Source of the DNA: Streptomyces toyocaensis
Lineage (GTDB): Bacteria; Actinomycetota; Actinomycetes; Streptomycetales; Streptomycetaceae
Direction: 5' to 3'
NCBI RefSeq assembly: GCF_000725125.1
Contig: NZ_JFCB01000029.1
Location: 1 to 64,000, forward strand
Length of the DNA: 64,000 nucleotides
In this document: in pieces, positions 1 through 10,696 of the stretch
How the letters are laid out: the number at the start of each line of letters is the position of its first letter
How positions within the stretch are numbered: position 1 is the stretch's first letter
Position numbers and translations under genes: made by a program
The notes under the pieces: model-generated
The model's database searches: none
Seen by the model: the letters and a program-made list of their open reading frames with translations, nothing else
What the model was told of the DNA's origin: nothing

Positions 1-525
1 CGCGGCGCCCGGGTCACCGGGCTCACCCGCCCCACCCGTCCAGCCGGGGCCGGCGAAGCTCCCGGGGCCGGCGAACCCGCCCGGTCCGCCCAGCCCGCGC
101 AGGCGATCCATGTCGCGGCGGTCGCGCTTGGTCGGACGGCCCGCGCCGCGGTCGCGGACACCGGCCGGGGCGACGGCCTCACGCGGCGGGGGCGGCGGGG
201 AGTTGTCGACGTAGCACTGGACCGCCACCGGGGCGCCCACCCGCTTGCGGATCAGCCGCCTGACGACGACGACCCGCTCCCGGGTCTCGGCCCGCAGTCG
301 CACCTCGTCACCGACACGGACGGAGTGCGAGGGCTTCACCCGCTCGCCGTTCACCCGGACGTGCCCGCCCCGGCAGGCGGCGGCACCGAGGGACCGCGTC
401 TTGACCAGGCGCACCGACCAGATCCAGCTGTCGATCCGTACGGACTCACCGGCCCCCGGCCCGGCCGCCTCGGCGGCGGCCACGGCAGCGGCGGTCCTGG
501 GGTCCTCGGCACTCTCAGAAGCCAT
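1..525 (-). CDS. S4-domain RNA-binding protein (Hsp15-like), C-terminus cut by window edge
   Basis: Reading leftwards from an ATG, the protein starts MASESAEDPRT and has an Ala-rich leader of about 35 residues. An S4 RNA-binding fold follows (RIDSWIWSVRLVKTRSLGAA, then GGHVRVNGERVKPSHSVRVGDEV), as in Hsp15/YabO proteins that bind rRNA or stalled 50S-tRNA. The tail is basic (GAGRPTKRDRRDMDR) and then becomes Gly/Pro-rich. The frame stays open to base 1, so the stop lies outside the window. The family is clear; the RNA target is inferred. Confidence 0.85.
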   Translation of the reverse strand, partial: MASESAEDPRTAAAVAAAEAAGPGAGESVRIDSWIWSVRLVKTRSLGAAACRGGHVRVNGERVKPSHSVRVGDEVRLRAETRERVVVVRRLIRKRVGAPVAVQCYVDNSPPPPPREAVAPAGVRDRGAGRPTKRDRRDMDRLRGLGGPGGFAGPGSFAGPGWTGGAGEPGDPGAA

Positions 526-600
526 GGTTCCGACCTTAGTCGCCGACTGGACCGGTGGTGCGGGGATTTTCCCGCTCCCGGCGGCGCCTACCGTGGAGCC

Positions 601-1314
601 ATGGACCCCAGTGGCCTTTCCCGTCTCGACCGGCGCATCGCGGGCTGCCGTGCCTGCCCCCGGCTGGTCGACTGGCGTGAGGAGGTCGCCCGTACCAAGC
701 GCGCCGCGTTCGCGGACTGGACGTACTGGGGCAGGCCGGTGCCCGGGTTCGGCCCACCGGACGCCCGGCTGCTGATCGTCGGACTGGCACCCGCGGCGCA
801 CGGCGGGAACCGCACGGGCCGCATGTTCACCGGGGACCGCTCCGGGGACGTGCTGTACCAGGCGCTGTACGACGTCGGGCTCGCCTCGCAGCCGACGTCC
901 GTGCACACCGGGGACGGCCTGGAGCTGTACGGCGTCCGCGTCACGTCGCCCGTGCACTGCGCCCCGCCCGCCAACAGGCCCACGCCCGGGGAACGGGACG
1001 CCTGCAGGCCCTGGCTGGTGCAGGAGCTGCACCTGCTGCGGCCGACGGTCCGGGCCGCGCTGGTCCTCGGTGCCTTCGGCTGGCAGGCCGCGCTGCCCGC
1101 GTTCGCAGCGGCGGGCTGGACCGTTCCCCGGCCCCGGCCCGCCTTCGCGCACGGCGCCCGCGTCACGCTGGACGCCGCCGACGGGCCCGGCCTCGACCTC
1201 TTCGGCTGTTTCCACGTCAGCCAGCGCAACACCTTCACCGGCCGCCTCACCCCCGGGATGCTCCGCGCGGTGCTGCGTTCCGCCGCCGACGCGGCGGGAC
1301 TGGGCACGGCGTAA
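601..1314 (+). CDS. Uracil-DNA glycosylase, family 5 (UdgB-like)
   Basis: Predicted 237-residue base-excision repair enzyme that removes uracil, and possibly other deaminated bases, from DNA. Visible signatures are four cysteines (16 and 19 in CRACPR, then near 119 and 135) that fit the 4Fe-4S cluster of family 4/5 enzymes, the active-site loop GLAPAAHG at 61-68, and a C-terminal HVSQRNTFTGRLT near 204-217 matching the HPSxxN-type motif. In place of the family 4 Glu/Asp catalytic residue, GLAPAA points to family 5. The ATG at 601 lies 6 bases after a TACCGT -10-like hexamer, so the mRNA may be almost leaderless. Confidence 0.88.
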   Translation: MDPSGLSRLDRRIAGCRACPRLVDWREEVARTKRAAFADWTYWGRPVPGFGPPDARLLIVGLAPAAHGGNRTGRMFTGDRSGDVLYQALYDVGLASQPTSVHTGDGLELYGVRVTSPVHCAPPANRPTPGERDACRPWLVQELHLLRPTVRAALVLGAFGWQAALPAFAAAGWTVPRPRPAFAHGARVTLDAADGPGLDLFGCFHVSQRNTFTGRLTPGMLRAVLRSAADAAGLGTA

Positions 1315-1355
1315 AGGAGATGATCGGCCCCGCCCGGGGGCGTTACGGTGCTCCG

Positions 1356-2327
1356 ATGGCCAGATACCCGGAGATCGAACCGTACGACCACGGCATGCTC
1401 GACGTCGGGGACGGCAACCGCGTCCACTGGGAGACCAGCGGGAACCCGCACGGCAAGCCCGCGCTGGTGCTGCACGGTGGTCCGGGCTCGGGGACGGGCC
1501 CGAACCTCCGGCGCTACTTCGACCCGGCCGCCTACCGGATCGTCATGCTCGACCAGCGCGGCGCCGGGCGGTCGCTGCCGCCCGCGAGCGACCCCGCCAC
1601 CGACATGAGCGTCAACACGTCCGCGCACCTCATGGCGGACCTCGAGCGGCTGCGCGCCCACCTGGGCATCGAGCGGTGGCTGGTGTGGGGCGTGTCATGG
1701 GGGTCGGTCCTGGGACTGCGGTACGCGCAGACGCACCCGGGCGTCGTCTCCGAACTCGTCCTCACCGGGGTCGCCACCGGCTCGAACGCCGAAGTGGCGC
1801 TTCTGACCCGCGGACTGGGCAAGATCTTCCCCGAGGCCTTCGAGCGCTTCCTGGCGGAACTGCCCCCCGGCGAGCGCGACGGCAACCTGGCCGCCGCCTG
1901 CAACAGACTGCTCGAGTCACCCGACCCGGCGGTCAGGGAACGGGCCGCGCGGGCCTGGACCGACTGGGAGACGGCGATCATCCCCGCCCCGCCGGGCTCG
2001 GTCGCACGCTTCCAGGATCCCGGGTTCCGCAGGGGCTTCGCGCGTACCGTCACCCACTACTGGGGCAACGACCACTTCCTCGGCGAAGGCGAGGACGACG
2101 GCGGGGGCGTCGTCCTCCGTGACGCCCACCTCCTGCGGGGCATCCCCGGCACCCTGGTGCAGGGCAGCCTGGACCTGGGCAATCTCCTCGGCATCGTCTG
2201 GCGGCTCCACCACGCCTGGCCGGACAGCGAGCTGGTGATCATCGACGAGGCGGGCCACGACGCGGGCGCAGCCGGCGACGACGCCCTCGTCGCGGCGACG
2301 GACCGGTACGCCCGCCGCCACGACTGA
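1356..2327 (+). CDS. pip: Prolyl aminopeptidase (peptidase family S33)
   Basis: Cytoplasmic alpha/beta hydrolase of 323 residues predicted to release N-terminal proline from peptides. The oxyanion motif HGGPGSG is at 40-46, the nucleophile elbow GVSWGS is near 112-117 (catalytic Ser), the Asp is in QGSLD near 270 and the His in EAGHD near 298. The length is usual for bacterial Pip. It is the second gene of a rightward pair with the glycosylase and converges on the GNAT gene with only 14 bases between stops. The ATG at 1356 was chosen because homologues begin near this point. Confidence 0.93.
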   Translation: MARYPEIEPYDHGMLDVGDGNRVHWETSGNPHGKPALVLHGGPGSGTGPNLRRYFDPAAYRIVMLDQRGAGRSLPPASDPATDMSVNTSAHLMADLERLRAHLGIERWLVWGVSWGSVLGLRYAQTHPGVVSELVLTGVATGSNAEVALLTRGLGKIFPEAFERFLAELPPGERDGNLAAACNRLLESPDPAVRERAARAWTDWETAIIPAPPGSVARFQDPGFRRGFARTVTHYWGNDHFLGEGEDDGGGVVLRDAHLLRGIPGTLVQGSLDLGNLLGIVWRLHHAWPDSELVIIDEAGHDAGAAGDDALVAATDRYARRHD

Positions 2328-2341
2328 CGCCCGCGCCCCGC

Positions 2342-2806
2342 CTACGGCCGCCACACGTACCGCACGTCCGGCTCCCTCTCCTCGTTCCCGGAGCCGTCCG
2401 TCCACTCCACGGCCGTGAAGCCGTGCCGTGCGTAGAAGCGGTGCGCGGGCGTGTTGACCTGGAAGGTCCACAGGGAGAGACCCCCGGGGCTGCGCTCCTT
2501 GGCGAGGGCGACGAACCGGTCACCGACCCCGCGCCCGCGCCAGGCGGGGTCGAGGTACAGCTGCTCCAGTTCCTCGCCGTCCAGCACCAGCACACCGATG
2601 ACGCCGTCGTCCGCCGTCCGGGCCACCCACGTCTCCCGCAGGGGCACCAGGACGTGCCGGAAGTACTCGCGGACCTCTTCGTCGGACCGGGGCCGGACCA
2701 CGCTCGGCAGTGCGGCGGCGAAGGACCGCAGCCAGACGCCGGCCGCCGCCTCGGCGTCGGGGGGAAGGGCGCGGCACACCTTCACGGCCCCCTCGCCGGC
2801 CGTCAC
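2342..2806 (-). CDS. GNAT family N-acetyltransferase
   Basis: Predicted acetyl-CoA-dependent N-acetyltransferase of 154 residues. The acetyl-CoA-binding motif A is visible (LEQLYLDPAWRGRGVGDRFVALA), followed by the late GNAT pattern NTPAHRFYARHGFTAVEW. The substrate cannot be told from sequence. The GTG start overlaps the upstream RidA-family stop codon as GTGA, implying translational coupling. An earlier in-frame start exists but would overlap most of the RidA gene. Confidence 0.85.
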   Translation of the reverse strand: MTAGEGAVKVCRALPPDAEAAAGVWLRSFAAALPSVVRPRSDEEVREYFRHVLVPLRETWVARTADDGVIGVLVLDGEELEQLYLDPAWRGRGVGDRFVALAKERSPGGLSLWTFQVNTPAHRFYARHGFTAVEWTDGSGNEEREPDVRYVWRP

Positions 2807-3216
2807 GCGCCGGCGGCGTCGGGCACGACCGCCGTCGCCGTGATCTCCACGAGCTGCCCGGTGTAGCCGAGGCAGGCCACACCGAGCAGCGTCGACGAGT
2901 GGGGCCCCGTACTCAGCCCGGACGCCTCCACGACGTCCCACACGGCGGACAGCACGGCCGGCTCGGAACTGACGACGTACACGTCCGTCGAGACGACGTG
3001 CTCGAGGCCGCTGCCCACCGCACGCAGTTGTTCCTGGAGATGGGCGATCACCTGCCGGGCCTGTCGCACCGGGTCGTCCCCGCCGACCAGTTGCCCGTCG
3101 GCGTCCAGGGGGACCGATCCGGCGAGGAACGCCAGCCGGGTGCCCGCCTCGACGACCGAGGCGTGGGAGTAGCGGGGCGGCGGGAACAGGGAGGGCACGG
3201 TGACGCGCTGGATCAC
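2803..3216 (-). CDS. RidA/YjgF family protein
   Basis: A 137-residue RidA/YER057c/UK114-family protein. Members hydrolyse reactive enamine/imine intermediates, while many subfamilies are uncharacterised. Visible features are an N-terminal strand with RYSHASVVEAGTRLAFLAGSVPLD, a helix VRQARQVIAHLQEQLRAVG, then VVSTDVYVVS and the C-terminal LVEITATAVV. The canonical RidA arginine that binds the substrate carboxylate is not evident: the region reads LLGVACLGYTGQLVEI. This suggests a divergent subfamily. The GTG start has AGGAG five bases upstream. It forms a two-gene coupled unit with the GNAT gene. Confidence 0.85.
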   Translation of the reverse strand: MIQRVTVPSLFPPPRYSHASVVEAGTRLAFLAGSVPLDADGQLVGGDDPVRQARQVIAHLQEQLRAVGSGLEHVVSTDVYVVSSEPAVLSAVWDVVEASGLSTGPHSSTLLGVACLGYTGQLVEITATAVVPDAAGA

Positions 3217-3306
3217 GGGGACTCCTGGAGCGGCGGACGGTGGACGCCGTCGATCGTCCACGGGCCCGGCCGCCGCCGCATCCGAATTACTCCCGCCGGC
3301 CCGGGG

Positions 3307-4443
3307 CTACGGGTGCAGCACCACCTTCGTGTAGCCCTCGATCCGCTTGTCGAACTTGTCGTAGGCCGACGGTGCCTGGTCCAGGGGCAGCTCGTGGGAG
3401 ACCACGAAGCTGGGCTTCGCCCTGCCGTCGATGATCATGTCGCGCAGGAACCGGTTGTAGCGCTTCACGTTGCACTGGCCGGTCCCCATCCGCAGGCCCT
3501 TCTCGAAGAGCTTGCCGACCGCCACCAGGAGCATGCCCTGCTTGGACTGCTCGTCCGGGGCACCGGGGTCGGACGGGACGTAGAGCCCGGGCACGCCGAG
3601 CATTCCGGTGGCCCGCACGGTACGGACGAGGGAGTTCAGGACGGTCGCCGGTTCCTCGCGGTCCGTGCCGCCGCCCGCCGCGGCCTGGTACCCGACGGCG
3701 TCGACGCCCTTGTCGGTGCCCATGCCCTCGGTCTGCGCGTGGATCTGCTCGACCGGGTCGCCCTCGGCGAAGTTGATGGGAACCGCGCCGATCTCCTCGG
3801 CCTTCTGCAGCCGCTCGGCGACCCGGTCCACGACGAACACCTTGCGCGCGCCGCGCAGCAGCGCCGAGTAGGCGGCCATGAGACCGACCGGGCCCGCGCC
3901 GTACACCGTCACGCTCTCGCCGGGCCGGACCTGGGCCAGTTCACAGCCGTGATAGCCCGTGGGGAAGATGTCGGCGAGCAGAATGAAGTCGTTCTCGTGC
4001 TCCTTGCCCTCCGGCAGTTTCAGGCAGTTGAAGTCGGCGTAGGGGACACGCAGGTATTCGGCCTGGCCGCCCTTCCACGGTCCCATGGCGACATAGCCGT
4101 AAGCGCCGCCGGGGAAACCGGGATTGACGGTCAGACAGTATCCGGTGAAGCCCTCGACGCAGTTGGTGCAGAACCCGCAGGCGACGTTGAAGGGCATGAC
4201 CACGCGGTCGCCCTCCTTGAGCGCGGTGACGCCCGGGCCGACCTCCGCGATGATGCCCATGTTCTCGTGGCCGAAGGTGATGCCGGGCTCGGCAGCGGTA
4301 CGGCCTTCGTACATGTGCAGGTCCGAGCCGCAGATCGCGGTGGAGGTGACCTTGACGATCACGTCGTTCGGATGCTGGATGCTGGGGTTGTCGACTTCCT
4401 CGACCGCGACTTCGAACGGTCCCTTGTACACGACGGCCTTCAT
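3307..4443 (-). CDS. Zinc-dependent alcohol dehydrogenase, glutathione-independent formaldehyde dehydrogenase type
   Basis: Medium-chain dehydrogenase/reductase of 378 residues, predicted to oxidise formaldehyde or another small aldehyde/alcohol with tightly bound NAD. Catalytic zinc ligands are Cys38 (ICGSDLH) and His59/Glu60 (FGHE). Structural zinc cysteines are at 89, 92, 95 and 103 (CGFCTNCVEGFTGYC). The Rossmann motif is GAGPVGLMAA. The long insertions and the segment YGYVAMGPWKGGQAEY are typical of Pseudomonas-type FdhA. GGAGGT lies seven bases before the ATG. It stands alone, with a 208-base upstream region. Confidence 0.9.
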   Translation of the reverse strand: MKAVVYKGPFEVAVEEVDNPSIQHPNDVIVKVTSTAICGSDLHMYEGRTAAEPGITFGHENMGIIAEVGPGVTALKEGDRVVMPFNVACGFCTNCVEGFTGYCLTVNPGFPGGAYGYVAMGPWKGGQAEYLRVPYADFNCLKLPEGKEHENDFILLADIFPTGYHGCELAQVRPGESVTVYGAGPVGLMAAYSALLRGARKVFVVDRVAERLQKAEEIGAVPINFAEGDPVEQIHAQTEGMGTDKGVDAVGYQAAAGGGTDREEPATVLNSLVRTVRATGMLGVPGLYVPSDPGAPDEQSKQGMLLVAVGKLFEKGLRMGTGQCNVKRYNRFLRDMIIDGRAKPSFVVSHELPLDQAPSAYDKFDKRIEGYTKVVLHP

Positions 4444-4651
4444 GGCTACGACCTCCACTCGGTGGCGTACGTGTCCGGTTGTCGCGCCTCTTCTGATGAT
4501 TCGCGTGACCGATATCTCATAATTCTCCGGTCTGCCCGATGGGGCAAGCCGGTAAAATTTCCAGGAATATCGTCCGGCGTCGTACGGAGAGTGTCGTACG
4601 AAAAGGAATGCCGCACGAGGAATGTTCTTCCGAGAATGGAGAGGGGCCGAC

Positions 4652-4843
4652 ATGGCAGCGCAGCGGCTGGGCACCCTGCTTGTTTCCGTGCCCGGGCTGT
4701 CCGGCACCACCTATCCGCCGGGCACGACGGTGACGGTCCGCGGCCGCGGCGCCACCGTCGACGGTTACGTGAACGGCGACTGGCTCCCGCTGACGTGGTG
4801 GGAGTTCTCCGACGGCCTGCGTGAGGACATCGCCGACCGCTGA
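4652..4843 (+). CDS. Small hypothetical protein (63 aa)
   Basis: Short protein MAAQRLGTLLVSVPGLSGTTY..., apparently a small beta-rich domain ending in LPLTWWEFSDGLREDIADR. I do not recognise the family. Support comes from a good ribosome binding site (GGAGAGGGG before the ATG), a codon pattern like the neighbours, and placement that fits tightly between the divergent dehydrogenase gene and the convergent glpK stop. Confidence 0.6.
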   Translation: MAAQRLGTLLVSVPGLSGTTYPPGTTVTVRGRGATVDGYVNGDWLPLTWWEFSDGLREDIADR

Positions 4844-4859
4844 GCGCCGCCCGGCCGCG

Positions 4860-6377
<1,518 letters not shown>

Positions 6378-6409
6378 CGCTGCCACCTCTCATGGTGTGA
6401 CGACAGGGA

Positions 6410-7311
6410 CTAGGGTTCCTCGGTGGCCGGGCCTTCTTCCTGCGCCCCCGCCCTGGCTTTGATCACCGGCTTGATGATCAGGTCGTACACGAGGACTCCG
6501 ACGACCCCGCCGATCAGCGGGCCCACGATGGGGATCCACCAGTAGCCGCTGAACCACCCGAATGTGCCGGGAAGGGCGATGTCGCCCCAGCCCTCGAAGT
6601 AGGTGAGAAGTCGCGGTCCGAAATCTCGTGCGGGATTGATCGCGTATCCGGCATTGGTGCCGAACGTCAATCCGATCGCGACGACCACCAGGCCGATGAG
6701 GAACGGGTGGAGATTCGACAGCGGAGCCGTGTTCCGCATGTCGATCAGGGCGCAGATGAGCAGAAGGAGAATCCCTGTTCCCACGATCTGGTCGAGCAAG
6801 GGGCCCCACCAGGAATCACCGAAGTATTCGGCGGGAAACGTGGCGAAGATGGAGTAGGTGCCCAGCGATTCGTCCCGGGGGAGTCCCGCCTTCGTGTCGG
6901 CCGCGTCGATCGCCCACCGGTAGCAGGCGTAGATGAGCGCCGCGGCGACGAAGGCGCCCAGGACCTGGGCCAGCCAGTACGGGAGCACCTTGCGCCAGGG
7001 GAAGTCCTTGCGCACGGCGAAGGCGAGCGTCACCGCGGGATTGAGGTGAGCACCGCTGATGCTCCGGCCACATAGACGCCGAAGACGACGGCGAGGCCCC
7101 AGCCCCACGAGATGATGAGCCAGTTCGCCGGCCCGAATTCCACCGCCTGTCGCCCCGATCCCGGTAGGCCGACGACGGCGACCGCCACCGACCCGATGCC
7201 CAGCAGAAGCAGGACAAAGGTCCCCAGGAATTCGGCGAGCATGTCACCGCCGACACCTTCTCGATAACCACGTCGACGTGTAGTGCGTTCAGCCGTGATG
7301 CGTTCAGCCAT
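6410..7311 (-). pseudogene. glpF: Glycerol uptake facilitator (MIP/aquaporin family), interrupted by a -1 frameshift
   Basis: Membrane channel for glycerol, normally with six membrane segments. The first part runs from an ATG at 7311 (GAGGAG upstream) through MLAEFLGTFVLLLLGIG and SWGWGLAVVFGVYVAG. The rest, in another frame, has ISGAHLNPAVTLAFAV (first NPA box) and YAINPARDFGPRL (second NPA-type box), with a normal C-terminus. The frames join near 7063-7068: restoring one G (GGAGC to GGAGGC) gives the usual VAGGISGAHLNP. Either this is a genuine null allele or a one-base sequencing error. The rest of the gene is intact and glpK follows in the same operon. Confidence 0.85.
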
Positions 7312-7607
7312 CGGCTCTCCTCGGCAGGAATGGCGTGGGCCTTTCCTCCCCCTACCGGCAGCGTATGCGTATCGCGGTGATCGGGCGCGCGGGGCGTCGT
7401 CTTTCCGTCCGATGGAGCAATGCGCGACCCTCCCGGGTGGCCACCCGGCCCCTGTCGTGCCCCCGCGCGCGGGGGCTCATTTCACGTGCCGGAAACACGG
7501 CCGTTCACCTGCCTCCCCCGGCACCGCTTACCGTGGAGACCCCACCCTCGGCCCGGTCGGCGTCGTCCGCGAGCTCGACTGCGATCCCGTGCGACGACTG
7601 GAGCCCC

Positions 7608-9467
7608 GTGAGCCGTTCCGCCCCCGCCGTTCCCCCGTGGCTCGCCCATGCCCTGCGGACCCAGGGAGGGCCGGTCGCCCGGAGTGCGGTCGTGCGGGGC
7701 GCGCTGGGAGGCGGGCCCCTGCTGCTCGCCGCGGTTCTCGCCGGGCGTCCCACCCTGGGGGTCGTCGCCGCGATCGGGGCCATGTTCGCCGGGATCAACG
7801 ACCGGCCCGGCAGCCGGCGGGCCTCGGTGGGGCGGATCGGGGGGCCCGCCCTCGCGGGGGCGGCCGGACTGGCCGTCGGAACGTACGCCGGCGACCGTCT
7901 GCCGGCCGTACTGCTCACGGTGCTGCTGACCGCGCTCGGGCTGGTGGCCGGCGCGGTCAGCGCACCGGGGCCCGTGGGATCCGCCGTCGGCACGCAGTTG
8001 CTCGTCGGCGCGGCGGTCGGGGCCGGAATGCCGCTGCCCGAGCCGGGATGGCAGCGGGCGCTCGCCCTCCTCGCCGGCGCCGGGTGGCTGCTGGGGCTTC
8101 GGCTGGCGCTGCCTGGCTCACTGGCCGGCACCCTTCGGCTGGACTTCCGGTTCGACGGTGAGCGGGGCGCCGTCGCCGGGGTGTACGACGCCGTCGCCGC
8201 GCTGCTCGACGCCACCGGGACGGAGGCCGCCACCGCACGCAGGGCCGCGCTCACCGCCGCCCTCGACCATGCACAGGACGCGCTCGCCGGGCCCCGGCTG
8301 CGCCGCTGCGCCTCCTCCGCGGCCGAACGCCGGCTCCACGCCCGGTACGCGGCCGCCCTGCCGCTCGCGGAGGCCGCGACCGCGCTGGCCTGGGCGGGGG
8401 AGGCGGTACCGGCCCGCGCGTCCGAAGGGCCCCGGCGCCTCGCCGCCGCCGTACGCGGCGGCACCCCGACCGGGCCGCTGCCGGCCCCTTCCCGCACGGC
8501 GCCCGCCCTGCGCGCTCTCGACGACGCCCTGCTGCGCGCCGCCGAGGCCTTCGACGGGGGCGGGGGCGGCGACCTGCACAGCCGGAAGCGGCCCCGGGCC
8601 GGCCGCCTGCGGACCGTCCTCGGCGCCCGGGGCCGGGAGTACGGGATGCGGGTCGCCCTCTGCTTCGGGGTGAGCGTCGCCGTCGCCCAGGCCCTGCACC
8701 ACGCCCGCTGGTACGGACAGCACACCCACTGGTACTGGCTGCCCGCCACCGCCGTCTTCCTCGTCAAGCCCGACCTCGGGCCGCTCGCCTCCCGGGTACT
8801 GTCCCGGGCCGCCGGAACCGTGCTCGGGGCGCTCCTGTTCGCCGGGTTCGCCGCGGTGCTGCCCCGGCCGGAGGGGCTCGTCGCCCTGGTCGTGGCCGGC
8901 GGGGCGCTGATCCCCTTCGCCGCACGGCACTTCGCCGCGCAGACCGCCGTCGTCACGGTGCTGGTGCTCGCCCTGGTGATGGCGGGCGGCGAACCGCAGG
9001 CCTCCGTCGGCCGGATCGGCGAGACCCTGCTGGCCTGCGCCATCGTGCTGGTCGTCGGCCATCTCCCGATGCCGGGACAGCGCGGCGACGCCATCCGCGC
9101 CCTGCTCGCGGAAGCGGGCGGCGCCGCCCGGGCCTACCTCGACCACGTCCTCGGCGGGTCCGAGGACCGCGCGGCCCGCTGGGCCCTGCGCCGCGAGGCG
9201 TACCGCACCCTCGCGGAAGCCCGTACGGCCATCGCCCTGGCCTCCGCCGAGCTGCCCGCGCTCGCCCGGCACGCCGACGGCACCGACGAGATCGCCGCGA
9301 CCCTCGAACTGCTCGTCGACACCACCACCGCCTGCGCCGTCCACCTCGACGACACCGGCCGGCTCGACCCCCGGCAGATGGCGCGGCTCGCCGAACTCAG
9401 GGACGAACTCGCCCGGGGCCACGACCGGGTGGGCCTGAAGGCGCCCGAGTTGCGGGTCGCCGGGTGA
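7608..9467 (+). CDS. FUSC-family integral membrane protein (aromatic acid exporter-like)
   Basis: Predicted 619-residue membrane protein with two clusters of transmembrane helices (about residues 25-160 and 355-490) separated by a soluble Ala/Arg-rich region. It ends in a helical cytoplasmic tail that runs EELLVDTTTACAVHLDD-like into RLAELRDELARG. This two-half layout fits the FUSC/YccS/ArAE class proposed to export aromatic acids or similar compounds; the substrate is unknown. I chose the GTG at 7608 (GGAG four bases upstream) because the frame farther upstream is low-complexity and overlaps the divergent glpF control region. Confidence 0.75.
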   Translation: MSRSAPAVPPWLAHALRTQGGPVARSAVVRGALGGGPLLLAAVLAGRPTLGVVAAIGAMFAGINDRPGSRRASVGRIGGPALAGAAGLAVGTYAGDRLPAVLLTVLLTALGLVAGAVSAPGPVGSAVGTQLLVGAAVGAGMPLPEPGWQRALALLAGAGWLLGLRLALPGSLAGTLRLDFRFDGERGAVAGVYDAVAALLDATGTEAATARRAALTAALDHAQDALAGPRLRRCASSAAERRLHARYAAALPLAEAATALAWAGEAVPARASEGPRRLAAAVRGGTPTGPLPAPSRTAPALRALDDALLRAAEAFDGGGGGDLHSRKRPRAGRLRTVLGARGREYGMRVALCFGVSVAVAQALHHARWYGQHTHWYWLPATAVFLVKPDLGPLASRVLSRAAGTVLGALLFAGFAAVLPRPEGLVALVVAGGALIPFAARHFAAQTAVVTVLVLALVMAGGEPQASVGRIGETLLACAIVLVVGHLPMPGQRGDAIRALLAEAGGAARAYLDHVLGGSEDRAARWALRREAYRTLAEARTAIALASAELPALARHADGTDEIAATLELLVDTTTACAVHLDDTGRLDPRQMARLAELRDELARGHDRVGLKAPELRVAG

Positions 9468-9477
9468 AGCGCCCAGC

Positions 9478-10431
9478 TCAGGCCACCCGCACCCACACCG
9501 GCGCGTGGTCCGAGCCCGCCGCGCCGCGCCGCTGCCCGGGGTCCGGCCCGACCGACGGCAGCCTCGGCGGGCCCTCGTCCGGCAGCCCGGCGCCCGCCAC
9601 CGTCACCCGGCGCACCAGACGGTGACTGAGCAGCACGTGGTCGATCAGCTCCCGGCGGCCGGAGTTCACCCGTGAATAGCGCTGGGCGGCGGGGATGAGC
9701 GGGGCCACGTCCCACAGCCGCGCCGCGTCGCCGTCGTCCGGACGGTCGTAGCCGGGCGTGCCGATCTCCGAACCGGGCGGGCCGAGCAGCAGCTGGGTGG
9801 TCGCCGCCTGCACCTCGTCGTTGAGGTCGCCGAGCACCGCCACGTCCCGGTCCCGTCCGTCACCGTCGAGCAGGTCGTCCGCCAGGGAGCGCAGAGCCGT
9901 CGCCTCCGCCGTCCGCCGGTAGAGGGCGTAGGCGCCGTAGCGGGCCCGTTCGCCCTCGTCCCGCGGGTGGAAACGGTGGCCCGGGTACGACAGCAGCTTC
10001 GACTTCAGGTGACAGACCGCCACCCGCAGCGGCGACCCGTCCGGGCCGGCCGCCTCCACCGCCAGGAAGCCGCGGCCGGCCTCACCGGCCGTCAGCCCCG
10101 CGTCGTCCGCCTGCACCGGGCGCAGCTCCGCCGGGAACGCCGTGGTGTCGGCGACCACCGTCAGCTCCGTACGGCTGAGGAAGCCGACCCGTATGCCCCG
10201 GCCGTCCGCGTGCTCGGACAGGGCGATCCGCCAGTCGTCGTCGAGCATCCCGGCCAGATCCTCCAGCGCGCCGGGGTCGCCGACCTCCTGCACGCCGAGC
10301 AGCCTGGGATCGAGCTCCGTGACGACGGCGGCGAGCGCCGCCAGTTTCGACTCGTACGCGGCCTCGTCCCCGGGCCCGAACGGGCCGCCAGGCCGGTAGA
10401 GGTTCTCGAGATTCCAGGTGCCGAGGAGCAT
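9478..10431 (-). CDS. Endonuclease/exonuclease/phosphatase family protein
   Basis: Metal-dependent phosphodiesterase fold of 317 residues. Ordered EEP motifs are visible: GTWNLENLY at the N-terminus (Asn metal ligand), LLGVQEVGDP (Glu ligand), VCHLKSK, VLGDLNDEV (Asp/Asn catalytic block), ELIDHVLLS and the terminal SDHAPVWVRV (catalytic His). No signal peptide is seen, so it is probably cytoplasmic. It could act on nucleic acid or on a small phosphodiester. AAAGGGG precedes the ATG. It converges with the FUSC gene with 10 bases between stops. Confidence 0.87.
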   Translation of the reverse strand: MLLGTWNLENLYRPGGPFGPGDEAAYESKLAALAAVVTELDPRLLGVQEVGDPGALEDLAGMLDDDWRIALSEHADGRGIRVGFLSRTELTVVADTTAFPAELRPVQADDAGLTAGEAGRGFLAVEAAGPDGSPLRVAVCHLKSKLLSYPGHRFHPRDEGERARYGAYALYRRTAEATALRSLADDLLDGDGRDRDVAVLGDLNDEVQAATTQLLLGPPGSEIGTPGYDRPDDGDAARLWDVAPLIPAAQRYSRVNSGRRELIDHVLLSHRLVRRVTVAGAGLPDEGPPRLPSVGPDPGQRRGAAGSDHAPVWVRVA

Positions 10432-10564
10432 TCCGGGCCCCTTTCAGCCGTGGGCGGGCTCGTGGTGGGGCCGGGTGTGCGCCCGGCCCGCCCCGCGACG
10501 GAGCCGCGACGGGATGTCGCGGTTCGGCTCACTCCGGGTCAGGACCGCGTCGTACGTCGTCGTG

Positions 10565-10696
10565 ATGACGCCTGCTGCCGTGGAGAGTCCCGCCGGGCTC
10601 ATCATCACCGGATGCACCGTCCTCCCGCACGACGATCAAGAGCGGATCGGATGCGCGGAGGATGCGGCCGTCGTCGTGCGTGACGGGACCTGCTGA
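10565..10696 (+). pseudogene. Possible remnant of an amidohydrolase N-terminus
   Basis: A short reading frame contains AGLIITGCTVLPHDDQE and EDAAVVVRDGT, which resembles the N-terminal strand pattern of TRZ/ATZ-type amidohydrolases. It stops immediately after RDGTC, and no metal-binding HxH segment follows in any frame. It lies in a 575-base stretch (10432-11006) that otherwise has no gene I can support. Similarity is by eye only; it could be chance. Confidence 0.3.

Noticed and set aside
3711..3735. TTGTCGGTG on the plus strand, like the damage-promoter -35 element
   Set aside because: It lies inside the dehydrogenase gene, and the hexamer eight bases later is CTCGGT, which lacks TAnnnT. 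No gene starts downstream on that strand.
4444..4651. A gene in the AT-richer stretch between the dehydrogenase and the 63-residue protein
   Set aside because: Frames here are short and Arg/Ser-rich with no ribosome binding site; the lower GC fits a promoter region for the divergent genes.
7335..7607. N-terminal extension of the FUSC protein
   Set aside because: The in-frame segment upstream of 7608 is Arg/Ser/Pro-rich, lacks a ribosome binding site and overlaps the glpF upstream region, so it is treated as non-coding.
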